Source: JANNRA01 sp031401035 (GTDB lineage Bacteria > Desulfobacterota > Binatia > HRBIN30 > CADEER01). Taken from it: 38,396 nucleotides of DNA. The stretch lies in the NCBI GenBank assembly GCA_031401035.1, contig JANNRA010000058.1, positions 1-38,396 of the forward strand, read 5' to 3'. Shown piece after piece: positions 1 through 8,237 of the stretch (position 1 is its first letter; each line of letters opens with the position of its first letter). The translations under genes were made by a program, and so were the position numbers. A model generated the notes under the pieces. It made no database searches. It saw only the letters and a list, made by a program, of their open reading frames with translations, and was not told where the DNA came from.

Positions 1-35
1 GGATCCGGCTCGACAACGTGGTGGCGCGTTCGGGC

Positions 36-1694
36 ATGAGCAGCACCCTGCGCGTCATTCCGCTCGGCGGTCTCGGAGAGATCGGCCTCAACTGCCTCGT
101 GCTCGAGCACGAGGGCGAGGCGATTGCCATCGATTGCGGCGTCATGTTCCCCGACGCGACGATGCTCGGCGTCGACCTGGTCATTCCGGAGTTTGACTAC
201 CTGCGTAAGCTCGGTAAGCGCTTCCGCGGCTTCGTCATCACGCACGGCCACGAAGACCACATCGGAGCCCTGCCGTATGCCCTGCGTGAGCTTGCGGTAC
301 CCGTCTGGGCAACGCCGATGGCGGCGGGGCTGATCCGGTCGCGGCTGCGCGAGCACGGGCTCGAGGGCTCGGTCGACCTGCGCATCTTCCGGCCGCGCGA
401 GCGCTGGGATGCCGGGCCGTTCGGCATCGACCCGATTCACGTTACACACTCGATCGTCGACGCGGTGGGTTTGGCGATCACCACGCCGCTCGGCGTGGTC
501 ATTCACACCGGCGATTTCAAGATCGACTACACGCCGATCGATGGGCGCGCGCCGGATATTCAGGCCTTCGCCGAGTATGGTGCCCGCGGCGTGCTGCTGA
601 TGCTGTCGGACTCGACCAATGTCGAGCACACTGGCAGCACGAGCTCCGAGCGCAGTGTGCGCAGCGGGCTCGAAGGCGTTTTCCAGACCGCTCGCCGGCG
701 CATCTTCTTCTCGACGTTCTCCTCGCACATTCACCGCCTGCAGCAGGTCATCGATCTGTCGGAGGCATCGGACCGCAAGGTGGTCGTGGTCGGCCGCAGC
801 TTGGTGAACAGCGTGCGCATCGCCACCGACCTCGGCTACTTGCGCGCGCCGTTGGCGATCTACGCCGATGCCTCCGAATTGGCCACGCTGCCGGCCGAGC
901 GGGTGACCGTCCTCACGTCCGGCAGCCAGGGCGAGCCGATGTCGGCCCTCACCCGGATCTCGATGGGCGACCATTCAGGCGTGCGCATGGAGCCGGGCGA
1001 CGCGGTCATCTTCTCGGCCCGTGTCATTCCCGGCAACGAGCGTCCGATCACGAACGTGATCAACCACATGTACCGACGGGGCGCGCAGGTCTTCACGGCC
1101 CGTAACGCCGATGTGCACGTCTCGGGCCACGCCAGTCAGCAGGAACTGGCCCTGATGCTGAATCTCATCCGCCCGCGCTACTTCGTCCCAGTGCACGGCG
1201 AGTATCGCCACCTGAGCGAGCACGTCCGGCTGGCGCGCGGCCTCGGCTTTGACGAAGACGTCACAATCCTCCTCGAAGACGGGCAGGTGTTGGAGATCGA
1301 CGACGGCGGCGCCCGTCGCGGTGCCCCAATCCTGGCCGGCCGTGTTCTCGTCGATGGCAAGGGGATCGGCGACATCAGCGACATCGTCCTGCGCGACCGC
1401 CGCCACCTGTCGGAGGATGGACTCCTGCTGGTGGTGCTGGCCCTGGACCAGCATACCGGCGAATTGATCGCCGGCCCCGATTTCACCTCGCGCGGCGTCG
1501 TGGCCGAGGGCGATCAGGCGCGCCTTTTCGAGGAGGCGCGGCAGGTGGTGCTCGCGGCCCTGGACCGACTGGCGCCGGAGTCGCGCACCGACTCGCTCGC
1601 GGTCAAGGAAGAGCTGCGCAAAGCCCTGCGTCGCTTCCTGAGCAAGACGCTCGACCGGCGGCCGGTGGTGCTGCCGCTGGTGATGGAGATGTGA
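36..1694 (+). CDS. rnj: Ribonuclease J (metallo-beta-lactamase / beta-CASP RNase)
   Basis: This is a 552-residue RNase J, a zinc-dependent exo/endoribonuclease that matures and degrades RNA in the cytoplasm. The N-terminal metallo-beta-lactamase core carries the metal motif HGHEDH (H70, H72, D74, H75), followed by HTGDFKID. The beta-CASP part has GSQGEP and SGHAS, and PVHGEY lies near residue 390; the rest is the usual C-terminal domain. Length is normal for the family. I chose the ATG at 36 because homologues begin shortly before LRVIPLGGLGEIG. A GTG at 18 is also in frame, and the frame stays open to the window edge, so the true start could lie further upstream. The next gene begins one base after this stop, so the two are probably cotranscribed. 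Confidence 0.95.
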   Translation: MSSTLRVIPLGGLGEIGLNCLVLEHEGEAIAIDCGVMFPDATMLGVDLVIPEFDYLRKLGKRFRGFVITHGHEDHIGALPYALRELAVPVWATPMAAGLIRSRLREHGLEGSVDLRIFRPRERWDAGPFGIDPIHVTHSIVDAVGLAITTPLGVVIHTGDFKIDYTPIDGRAPDIQAFAEYGARGVLLMLSDSTNVEHTGSTSSERSVRSGLEGVFQTARRRIFFSTFSSHIHRLQQVIDLSEASDRKVVVVGRSLVNSVRIATDLGYLRAPLAIYADASELATLPAERVTVLTSGSQGEPMSALTRISMGDHSGVRMEPGDAVIFSARVIPGNERPITNVINHMYRRGAQVFTARNADVHVSGHASQQELALMLNLIRPRYFVPVHGEYRHLSEHVRLARGLGFDEDVTILLEDGQVLEIDDGGARRGAPILAGRVLVDGKGIGDISDIVLRDRRHLSEDGLLLVVLALDQHTGELIAGPDFTSRGVVAEGDQARLFEEARQVVLAALDRLAPESRTDSLAVKEELRKALRRFLSKTLDRRPVVLPLVMEM

Positions 1695-1695
1695 G

Positions 1696-3948
1696 GTGGC
1701 ACGGGCGCGAGCGGAGGCACCAGAGGCGGTGCAGGAAAAGGGGGACGGGCGCGACGAGGCCGGACTCATGGACGAGGTTGCGGCGATCGTGTGCCTGGCG
1801 GCGACGGCGTTTCTGGTCCTCAGCTTCTTTGCCTACCAGACCGCGCTTCCCGGCCTGAACCTGGCTGGCCGCGTCGGTCACGGCATCGCCGATCTCGTCG
1901 TGCAGGCGCTCGGCCACGCCGCCTACCTCCTGCCTGCCAGCCTCGCGTTACTGGCGGCGTTGCTCTTCCGTCATGCGGCGCATGAAGTGTCGCTGACGCG
2001 CGTCGCCGCAGCGGCGCTGCTGGTGCCCTGTGTCGCCGTATTGGGCGGGCTGAGCGCATCGTCGGGCCGCCCGGTCGCGCTCGCCGGCGGCTGGATCGGC
2101 GGCTTCCTCGCGGCACTGCTCGCCGAGCCGTTCGGGGCCGGCGGCTCGTTTGTCCTCGTCGCCGGCATCGCGGTACTTGCCTTCGTCGTGGCGACGCGGC
2201 TGTCGCTGCCGGGCTTGGCGCGCGCCGGCGCCCGTGCAGTCGCCGGGACCTTTGCGCGCGCCCGCGCCGTGGCCGCGCGCGAGACGCCGGCTGTGCCGCT
2301 CGCCGCGCTACCGCCACGGCGACCGAAGGCGAACATCAAGCGCGAGGCACCGGCGATGGAATCGGCGCCCCTGATCGTCGTCGACCAACGCGCCGCCGCG
2401 GCGGCCCGCAAGAGGCGCACGGTGCAGGAGGAGTTGCCGTTCGGCGACGATCGCTACCAGGGGCCGTCGACGCGATTCCTGCACCAGCCCGACCATGACG
2501 GCACACGCGTAGACGAAGACGCGTTGCGGCGCAGTTCTCAAATCCTCGAGGCAAAGCTGGGTGACTTTGGTATCGTCGGCAAGGTCGTGGAGGTGAGGCC
2601 CGGCCCGGTGATCACCACGTTCGACATCGAGCTGGCCCCGGGCGTGAAGGTGAATCGCATCACCAGCCTCGGCGATGACCTCGCCATGGCGCTGCGCGTG
2701 CCGGGCGTCCGCATCTTAGCGCCGGTCCCGGGCAAGGCGGTGGTCGGCATCGAGGTCGCGAATCCGCAGCGCGACGAGGTTGCGCTGCGCGAACTCATCG
2801 AGGCAGAGGATTTTCAAAACCTGGCGTCGCCGTTGGCGTTGACCCTCGGCAAGGACACCGCCGGCCATTGCGTCATCGGCGACCTCGCGAAGATGCCGCA
2901 CCTGATGATCGCCGGCGCCACCGGCAGCGGTAAGTCGGTGGCGATCAATGCGATGATCATGAGCATCCTGTACAAAGCGCCGCCGCGCGAGCTCCGCTTC
3001 GTCATGATCGACCTCAAGATGCTCGAGCTGTCGGTATACGAAGATATCCCGCACCTGCTCGTGCCGGTGGTCACCGATCCGAAGCAGGCGGTATACGTGC
3101 TCAACAACATCGTCGAGCTGATGGAAGAACGCTATCGCCTCATGAAGCGCCACGGCGTGCGCAACATCGACGGGTACAACAAGTTCGTCGACGAGCAGCG
3201 CGCCGGGGAGCTGGGCGGACGGGTGGTCGAGCTCGACGAGGTCGCCGCCGACGACGAGGACGACGAGGTGGTGAGGCCGACCGCGCTGCCCGAGCGGCTG
3301 CCGAAGGTGGTGGTGATCATCGACGAGCTGGCCGACCTGATGATGACGGCGGGTCGCAAGGTCGAGGAACCGATCACGCGCTTGGCGCAGAAGGCGCGCG
3401 CTGCCGGCGTGCACCTCATCGTCGCTACTCAGCGCCCCTCGGTGGACGTCATCACCGGACTGATCAAGGCCAATTTTCCGTCGCGCATTTCGTTCCAGGT
3501 GACGGCGCGGGTCGACTCGCGCACTATCCTCGACCACATCGGCGCCGAACGCCTGCTCGGCCGCGGCGACATGCTCTACCTGTCTTCGGGCAGCGCCAAG
3601 TTGCAGCGGTTGCACGGGCCGCTGGTGACCGAGGAGGAGATCCACAAGGTGGTCGGCTACATCAAGCGCCAGGGGAAGCCGCAGTATGCGTTCAGCCTGC
3701 TCGAGGCGCCTGACGGCGAAGAGGAGCCGGGCATGGAGGACGACCTCAGCGACGCGCTGTACGATCAGGCCGTACAACTCGTCACCAGCAGCAGGCAGGC
3801 GTCGATTTCCTGGGTCCAGCGCCGGCTGCGCGTCGGCTATAATCGCGCCGCGCGCATGATCGAACGCATGGAGCGCGACGGCGTTGTCACGGCAAGCGAG
3901 GGCGGCCGCCCGCGCGAAGTGCTGGCGCAGCCGATCGACCAGGAGTGA
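1696..3948 (+). CDS. ftsK: DNA translocase FtsK/SpoIIIE family
   Basis: This is a 750-residue septal DNA translocase, which pumps chromosome termini through the division septum and helps dimer resolution. Four or so hydrophobic segments lie in residues 25-180, followed by a short charged linker. The motor has Walker A GATGSGKS (407-414) and Walker B ending in IIDE (D543, E544). The C-terminal 60 residues form the winged-helix gamma domain that reads KOPS-like sites (IERMERDGVV region). The GTG start at 1696 is preceded by GGAG at suitable spacing; an ATG at 1768 is a weaker alternative. The linker is short compared with E. coli FtsK, so this is the compact SpoIIIE-like form. The gene overlaps or abuts both neighbours. 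Confidence 0.95.
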   Translation: MARARAEAPEAVQEKGDGRDEAGLMDEVAAIVCLAATAFLVLSFFAYQTALPGLNLAGRVGHGIADLVVQALGHAAYLLPASLALLAALLFRHAAHEVSLTRVAAAALLVPCVAVLGGLSASSGRPVALAGGWIGGFLAALLAEPFGAGGSFVLVAGIAVLAFVVATRLSLPGLARAGARAVAGTFARARAVAARETPAVPLAALPPRRPKANIKREAPAMESAPLIVVDQRAAAAARKRRTVQEELPFGDDRYQGPSTRFLHQPDHDGTRVDEDALRRSSQILEAKLGDFGIVGKVVEVRPGPVITTFDIELAPGVKVNRITSLGDDLAMALRVPGVRILAPVPGKAVVGIEVANPQRDEVALRELIEAEDFQNLASPLALTLGKDTAGHCVIGDLAKMPHLMIAGATGSGKSVAINAMIMSILYKAPPRELRFVMIDLKMLELSVYEDIPHLLVPVVTDPKQAVYVLNNIVELMEERYRLMKRHGVRNIDGYNKFVDEQRAGELGGRVVELDEVAADDEDDEVVRPTALPERLPKVVVIIDELADLMMTAGRKVEEPITRLAQKARAAGVHLIVATQRPSVDVITGLIKANFPSRISFQVTARVDSRTILDHIGAERLLGRGDMLYLSSGSAKLQRLHGPLVTEEEIHKVVGYIKRQGKPQYAFSLLEAPDGEEEPGMEDDLSDALYDQAVQLVTSSRQASISWVQRRLRVGYNRAARMIERMERDGVVTASEGGRPREVLAQPIDQE

Positions 3949-3950
3949 TC

Positions 3951-4595
3951 GTGTCACGTGTGCTGTCGGCTCTCATCCTCGTAGTATTGCTCGGCGGCAC
4001 CGGTCCGTCTGCCGGTGCCGATATCGTTGACAAGGTTCAGGCGCGCTATGACGCGACGCGCGACTTCACGGCCACCGTCCGCCAGGAACTCGTGCTGGCG
4101 AGCGCGGGCAAGACCTCGACCGCGTCCGGCAGCGTGGCATTCCAGAAGCCAGGACGGATGCGGTGGACGCTGACCGATGGCGCGGCGCAGGTGATCGTCG
4201 CCGACGGTACTACCCTGTGGTTCTATGAGCCGGAGGAGCATCAGGTCCTCAAGGCACCCTTCCAGGCCGCCTTTCGGTCAACGACGCCGATCTCATTCTT
4301 GACCGGCGTCGGCCGCCTGCGTGACGACTTCGACGTCACGGTCGAGCCCGGTGATCCTGGCCGGCTTATCCTGCGCTTGCGTTCGCGCGCCGGGGATGGC
4401 GAACTCGGTGGGCTCAGACTGACGGTGGACGCCGATTCCTACGACATCGTCGGGGCCGAGGTGACCGATCCGGTCGGTAATGTCACACGCGTCCACTTCT
4501 CTTCCCTGCGCCGCAACCTCGGATTGGCCGCCGACACCTTCCACTTCGAAGTGCCCCCGGGCGTCGACGTGGTCGAGGCCCCGATCGGCAACTGA
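3951..4595 (+). CDS. lolA: Outer-membrane lipoprotein carrier LolA-like protein
   Basis: This is a 214-residue protein with a signal peptide (hydrophobic ALILVVLLGG, cleavage near residue 23). A LolA-type beta-barrel half follows: an early RYDATRDFTA helix region, a central PGRMRW strand and DGTTLWFYEPEEHQV. LolA collects lipoproteins from LolCDE and carries them across the periplasm. I chose GTG 3951 because AGGAG (3941-3945) sits five bases upstream. GTG 3945 would overlap the ftsK stop as GTGA but has no ribosome-binding site. FtsK-LolA adjacency is common in proteobacteria, which supports the call. The sequence cannot exclude a related LolA-like factor for another cargo. Confidence 0.85.
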   Translation: MSRVLSALILVVLLGGTGPSAGADIVDKVQARYDATRDFTATVRQELVLASAGKTSTASGSVAFQKPGRMRWTLTDGAAQVIVADGTTLWFYEPEEHQVLKAPFQAAFRSTTPISFLTGVGRLRDDFDVTVEPGDPGRLILRLRSRAGDGELGGLRLTVDADSYDIVGAEVTDPVGNVTRVHFSSLRRNLGLAADTFHFEVPPGVDVVEAPIGN

Positions 4596-4612
4596 GGCGC
4601 GAGGGAACGCCC

Positions 4613-5098
4613 ATGCCCACGTTCGACGTCGTCTCCCAGGTCGACCTGCAGGAGGTGGAGAACGCCGTCAATCAGACCCGCAAAGAGGTGACGCAGCGGT
4701 ACGACTTCAAGGGCAGCGACACGGAAATCGTCCGCGAGGAGGCCGAGATTCGTATCGTCTCATCGGACAATTTCCGAGTGAAGGCCGTCGCCGAGGTTCT
4801 GCAGGGCAAGGCGGCGAAGCGACAGATCCCCCTGAAGGCGTTTGTGTACAGCGCGATTGAATCGGCCGCTGGCGGGAGGGCCAAGCAGACCGTTACGGTC
4901 CAACAGGGCGTCGCGACGGAGAAGGCGCGCGATATCGTCAAGCGCCTCAAGGACGCCAAGCTGAAAGTGCAGGCCCAGATCCAGGGCGAGCAGGTGCGCG
5001 TCACGGGCAAGCAACGCGACGATCTCCAGCGAGCCATGCAGTTCCTGCGCGAGCAGGATTTCGACCTGCCGCTGCAATTCGTGAACTTCCGCGACTGA
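4613..5098 (+). CDS. yajQ: YajQ family nucleotide-binding protein (UPF0234)
   Basis: This is a 161-residue protein, the usual YajQ length, starting MPTFDVVSQVDLQE as family members do. It holds the conserved NQTRKEV, RYDFKGS, QGKAAKR and RVTGKQRDDLQ stretches and ends in LQFVNFRD. YajQ proteins are small cytoplasmic two-ferredoxin-fold proteins that bind nucleotides; some members bind cyclic di-GMP and act with a transcription factor. No partner regulator is visible here, so its target is unknown. It lies 17 bases after lolA with GAGGGA ahead of the ATG and probably ends the RNase J-FtsK-LolA transcription unit. Confidence 0.94.
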   Translation: MPTFDVVSQVDLQEVENAVNQTRKEVTQRYDFKGSDTEIVREEAEIRIVSSDNFRVKAVAEVLQGKAAKRQIPLKAFVYSAIESAAGGRAKQTVTVQQGVATEKARDIVKRLKDAKLKVQAQIQGEQVRVTGKQRDDLQRAMQFLREQDFDLPLQFVNFRD

Positions 5099-5721
5099 GT
5101 TCCGAAGCGGCGGATTTCCGGCGCGTTCCTAAGGCTGCGGGGCCCTGGGTTGCACCTGGGGTTAGGTTGGGTTGAGGTCACGCCGGCTCGCGCACCGGGT
5201 GGGATACCGTCCCCGCCTCCTCCGTCGATAACTCCCCCGGCGGCCCCGAAACTCGTCTTCCCCGCCGAAGGGATGTGACGACCGGTTGAACCCAAGCAGT
5301 AGGCGAGCCATGAGTACCGTGCGGTGCTCGTCGAGCACGCTGGCCTGCAGCATGAGCCGCCGCGGCAACTGATGGGACAGGGCCGTCGCCTAAAACTTCT
5401 CGGGCATGCTCAACAACGAACTGGCCCACGAGACGGCCTCTACCTCGCGAGCCGCGGCGCGCAGAACATCTTCGAGGACAGCGAGGGTTTCTACAATCGC
5501 CGCCGACGCCTCAATCAGCGGAGCTGCGCACCGAGCGCGATCGACTGCCGCCTGAGTTGCGACGCGAGCCCGACCGTGCGGACTGCCGACACGAGTCGTG
5601 CCGGCGGCGCCAGGGGTTCGGCACCCGCTTGCTCGCTTGCGGCTAATCGCCGAGCGTGGTCAGCGACGCCAAGATGACCACGGCCAAGCTGGAGCTGGGG
5701 CGACCATCACCGCCCGAAAGC
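5099..5721. other. Gene-poor stretch downstream of yajQ
   Basis: No convincing gene was found in these 620 bases. Short open frames exist on both strands but have Arg/Ser-rich translations, no ribosome-binding sites and no family motif. One plus-strand frame near 5408 reads MLNNELAHE, faintly like the metal-binding helix of M48 peptidases, but it soon loses any resemblance, so at most it is a decayed remnant. The stretch leads into the IS21-like end repeats and is probably a site of past insertion and decay. Confidence 0.4.
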
Positions 5722-5731
5722 GCCGATCTGA

Positions 5732-5778
5732 GGGGGTCAACATTGGGCGCCGATCGGGGGTCAATATTGGAAGCCGAT
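5732..5778. repeat. Two direct 24-bp repeats resembling IS21-family end repeats
   Basis: GGGGGTCAACATTGGGCGCC begins at 5732 and GGGGGTCAATATTGGAAGCC at 5756. The two units are 24 bases apart and each is followed by GAT. A partial third unit (CGCCGATC) precedes them at 5721. Short repeats of the form GGGGTCAA-n-ATTG-n-GCCGAT are typical of the multiple terminal repeats of IS21-family elements. No istA or istB frame is present, so this is at best an element end left after deletion. The family assignment rests on memory of the motif, not on an alignment. Confidence 0.4.
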
Positions 5779-5808
5779 TGGCGGACCACCAACTTCCGCG
5801 ACCGACCG

Positions 5809-6282
5809 TCAGGCGACGGCAGGTTGCGGCTGTTGCGGGGCCTGCAAGAGTTCGCTCTCCGAGAACACGTTCCAGCGGTCGCGAAACGGCGCGTAGCGGC
5901 CTCGATACGGCTTGGCGCCGGCGCCATGCAGGCTGAAGGTCGGACCCGAAACCGAACTGGCCGGGATGACAAACACCTCGTCGGAACCGCTGCGGCGCTT
6001 CGCGATGCATACGAACACATCGCAGTAGGTGCGATCCCAACGCCCATGCCGGTGGAAGTTGAAACTCCAACTCTTGTAGTTGTACGTGTACCGTTTGCCG
6101 CCTACAGTCACGGTATGGGCGTAGCGGCCCGGAAAAGCGACGCGCAGTGCGACGCGGATCTCCCCGTTGATCAGAAGATCATACCCTTTGGTCCTGGGCA
6201 CGTCCTCAACGCCGAGACCCAGGGCGCCGAGCTTGGCTGCCACGACAGAACGGGCTTTGTGGTGTTTGGACTGACGATTCAT
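5809..6282 (-). CDS. Orphan conserved-looking protein, possibly restriction-endonuclease-like fold
   Basis: I do not recognise a named family for this 157-residue protein. The middle reads GYDLLINGEIRVALRVA, then strands with KRYTYNYKSWSFNFHRHG, YCDVFVCIAK and VFVIPASSV. The order helix, D-strand, hydrophobic strand, then 'DVFV' and 'FVIP' strands resembles PD-(D/E)XK-type proteins, where the D of GYDLL would be the first catalytic residue. The second motif here is weak because an E/K pair is replaced by ALR, so activity is doubtful. I chose ATG 6282 because residues upstream of it in the open frame look non-coding. It stands alone next to IS21-like repeats and divergent from dksA, which fits acquired or accessory DNA. 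Confidence 0.6.
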   Translation of the reverse strand: MNRQSKHHKARSVVAAKLGALGLGVEDVPRTKGYDLLINGEIRVALRVAFPGRYAHTVTVGGKRYTYNYKSWSFNFHRHGRWDRTYCDVFVCIAKRRSGSDEVFVIPASSVSGPTFSLHGAGAKPYRGRYAPFRDRWNVFSESELLQAPQQPQPAVA

Positions 6283-6429
6283 TGGGTTTACAGCAGGCCA
6301 ACTGGCCCTGAGCCCACCGCACCCAAACATCCCCACCGCCCTGCCAGGGGATAGCCCTGAATTTTCTTTTACTGCGGGCAATCGCCGCACGCAATGCTTT
6401 TCTTGCATGGCTGTCCCCAGCGATCGCCA

Positions 6430-6458
6430 TTGACAGTTCCACGCGTCATGTCTAGTCT
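6430..6458 (+). promoter_or_regulatory. Candidate sigma70-type promoter for dksA
   Basis: A perfect TTGACA at 6430-6435 is followed, after 17 bases, by TAGTCT at 6453-6458. Transcription would begin about 6465, giving a roughly 25-base leader that contains the GAGG ribosome-binding site ahead of ATG 6490. The -10 match is partial, so the call rests mainly on the -35 box and the spacing. Confidence 0.5.
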
Positions 6459-6489
6459 CCGGCCGCCTCAAACACGAGATGTGAGGACC

Positions 6490-6915
6490 ATGCGCAAGAC
6501 TACGCTCAAAAATGCCAAGGAACTACTCGTCGAGATGAAGCGCACGATCCTGCGCGACATCAGTGAGGATCTGAAGCACGGTCGCGAAGGCGCCAAAGAT
6601 GACGGCATGGACACCTATGACCTGGCCAGCGAGGAACGCGATCGGGAGATCAATTTCATCCTCTCCGACCGCGAACGTGAGAAGCTGCAGGCCATCGAGG
6701 AAGCGCTGGAGCGTATCGACGACGGCACCTACGGGATGTGCGACAGCTGCGAGTCGGAAATCGCACCCGGCCGGCTCGAGGCGATGCCCTTCAGCCGTTT
6801 GTGTGTGAGCTGCCAGACGGAACGCGAGAAAGAGGCCAAGCAGCAACGCCGCTTCGACGACGAGCGGGCCTACCGGCGTCTGGCGTCTGCCGACGTCGAC
6901 GAAGAAAACTCCTGA
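6490..6915 (+). CDS. dksA: DksA/TraR family C4 zinc-finger protein
   Basis: This is a 141-residue protein with a long N-terminal coiled-coil region (about 1-75), then a C4 zinc finger with C84, C87, C105 and C108, and a charged C-terminal helix. DksA-type proteins enter the RNA polymerase secondary channel and tune transcription, often with ppGpp. The coiled-coil tip holds acidic residues in the MDTYDLASEE stretch, as expected. I chose ATG 6490 (MRKTTLKN) because GAGG lies four bases upstream and a promoter-like element sits at 6430-6458; the longer open frame from 6394 reads through that promoter. Its stop overlaps the next gene's likely CTG start. Confidence 0.9.
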   Translation: MRKTTLKNAKELLVEMKRTILRDISEDLKHGREGAKDDGMDTYDLASEERDREINFILSDREREKLQAIEEALERIDDGTYGMCDSCESEIAPGRLEAMPFSRLCVSCQTEREKEAKQQRRFDDERAYRRLASADVDEENS

Positions 6916-8213
6916 TCCGCGCGACGGAGGAGGCCCCGGCTGCGGCCCGGGCGGATCTGCGCCGCATCTTTGCGGCGGCACTTGCGGCGGTTGATCCGAC
7001 GGCGCTGGTCAGTCACTGGCTGCGGGGGGCGGACCTGACTGGCGCCCCGTTCGTCCTCGGTGCTGGAAAGGCGGCGGCGCGCATGGCGGCGGGGGCCTTG
7101 GATGCGGTAGCTCCGGCTCCCCTGCGGGGGGCGATAGTGGTTCCGTGCGGCTCCGCACCCGCGCTCGCGGGGATCGAGGTATTTGCCGGCTCCCATCCGC
7201 TGCCCGATCAGCGCAGCGTCGATGCGACCATGGGCCTTCTGCGGGCGCTCGCCCAGGGGTGGCAGCGCCAGCCGTTGCTGGTGCTGATCAGCGGCGGCGC
7301 CTCCAGCCTCCTTGTTCAGCCGCGGCCGCCCGTGACGTTGGAGGAGAAAATGGACGTCACCCGGCGCCTGCTCGCCTGCGGAGCGCCGATCGCGGCTGTG
7401 AACACGGTGCGCAAGCACCTGTCGTTGGTAAAGGGCGGCGGGTTGTTGCGCCACCGAGGCGGCCGTCCAGTGCAGACGTTGCTTCTGTCAGATGTTGTCG
7501 GTGACGATCCGAGCGTGATCGGTTCGGGGCCGACCGTCGCCGACCCCACGACCTACGCCGACGCCGCGGCGGTGCTGGCTCGCTACGGACTTTTCGAACA
7601 GGTGGCTCCGGCCGTGCGAACCCTGCTCGGCCGCGGCATGCGCGGCGAAGTGGAGGAGACGCTCAAGCCGACCGACCGACTCGCGGCCGGCGCGACAGAG
7701 ACGGTGATCGGCACCAATCGCCTCGCCCTCGACGCGGCCGCGGCAGCAGCACGCCAACTCGGTTACGCCACGGTCGTCCGCGCGGCGCCGTTGACCGGCG
7801 ACACGTCCGCCGCGGCGGAACTCTGGGTCAGCGAACTCCCTGGGCAAGGCGACCGCGCGCGCTGGTGCGCGATCGCCGGCGGCGAGACGACCGTGGTCGT
7901 GCGCGGACCGGGGCGCGGCGGGCGGAATCAGGAGTTCGCGCTGGCCATGGCGAGGCCGCTCGCCGGCACCGGCGTGGCAGTGCTGAGCGCCGGCACCGAC
8001 GGCATAGACGGTCCGACCGACGCCGCCGGAGCCTTCGTCGACGGCACGACCCAGGCGCGTGCCGAGGCGTGCGGCCTCGCCGTCCATCGTGCCCTGGCCA
8101 CCAACGACTCCTATCCGTTCTTCGATCAACTCGGCGATCTGCTGCGCACCGGGCCGACTGGGACCAACGTCATGGACGTCAAGATCGCCGTTGGGGTAGG
8201 TTCCGTGCCCTGA
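6912..8213 (+). CDS. gckA: Glycerate 2-kinase, GckA/TtuD (MOFRL) family
   Basis: This protein of about 433 residues phosphorylates D-glycerate to 2-phosphoglycerate in glycerate, glyoxylate or serine-cycle metabolism. It shows LGAGKAA near residue 50, SGGASSL near 130, KHLSLVKGGG, SDVVGDDPSVIGSGPT and the C-terminal MOFRL region with GGETTVVV, GRGGRNQEFAL and GTDGIDGPTDAAGA. The frame has no ATG, GTG or TTG between the out-of-frame GTG at 6801 inside dksA and an internal ATG at 7083, which is already past the glycine-rich motif. Family members start close to ADLRRIF, so I set the start at CTG 6912, in a CTGA overlap with the dksA stop. A start inside dksA or a base error remains possible. Confidence 0.88.
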   Translation: MIRATEEAPAAARADLRRIFAAALAAVDPTALVSHWLRGADLTGAPFVLGAGKAAARMAAGALDAVAPAPLRGAIVVPCGSAPALAGIEVFAGSHPLPDQRSVDATMGLLRALAQGWQRQPLLVLISGGASSLLVQPRPPVTLEEKMDVTRRLLACGAPIAAVNTVRKHLSLVKGGGLLRHRGGRPVQTLLLSDVVGDDPSVIGSGPTVADPTTYADAAAVLARYGLFEQVAPAVRTLLGRGMRGEVEETLKPTDRLAAGATETVIGTNRLALDAAAAAARQLGYATVVRAAPLTGDTSAAAELWVSELPGQGDRARWCAIAGGETTVVVRGPGRGGRNQEFALAMARPLAGTGVAVLSAGTDGIDGPTDAAGAFVDGTTQARAEACGLAVHRALATNDSYPFFDQLGDLLRTGPTGTNVMDVKIAVGVGSVP

Positions 8214-8237
8214 CGGAGCCATGGTACGGTCGCGGGC

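Noticed and set aside
1..6. GGATCC at the first base as a sign of a clone end
   Set aside because: The same site occurs at about 21664 within the window, and a six-base match gives no real evidence for a cloning boundary.
1..39. Possible end of an upstream gene (frame ending at TGA 37-39, ATGA overlap with RNase J)
   Set aside because: Only 12 codons are visible (Gly/Ser/Thr/Trp/Arg), too few to support a gene; the overlap may be chance.
5400..5500. M48-peptidase-like NELAHE at the end of the yajQ downstream gap
   Set aside because: The resemblance is one short motif without HExxH or any flanking domain.
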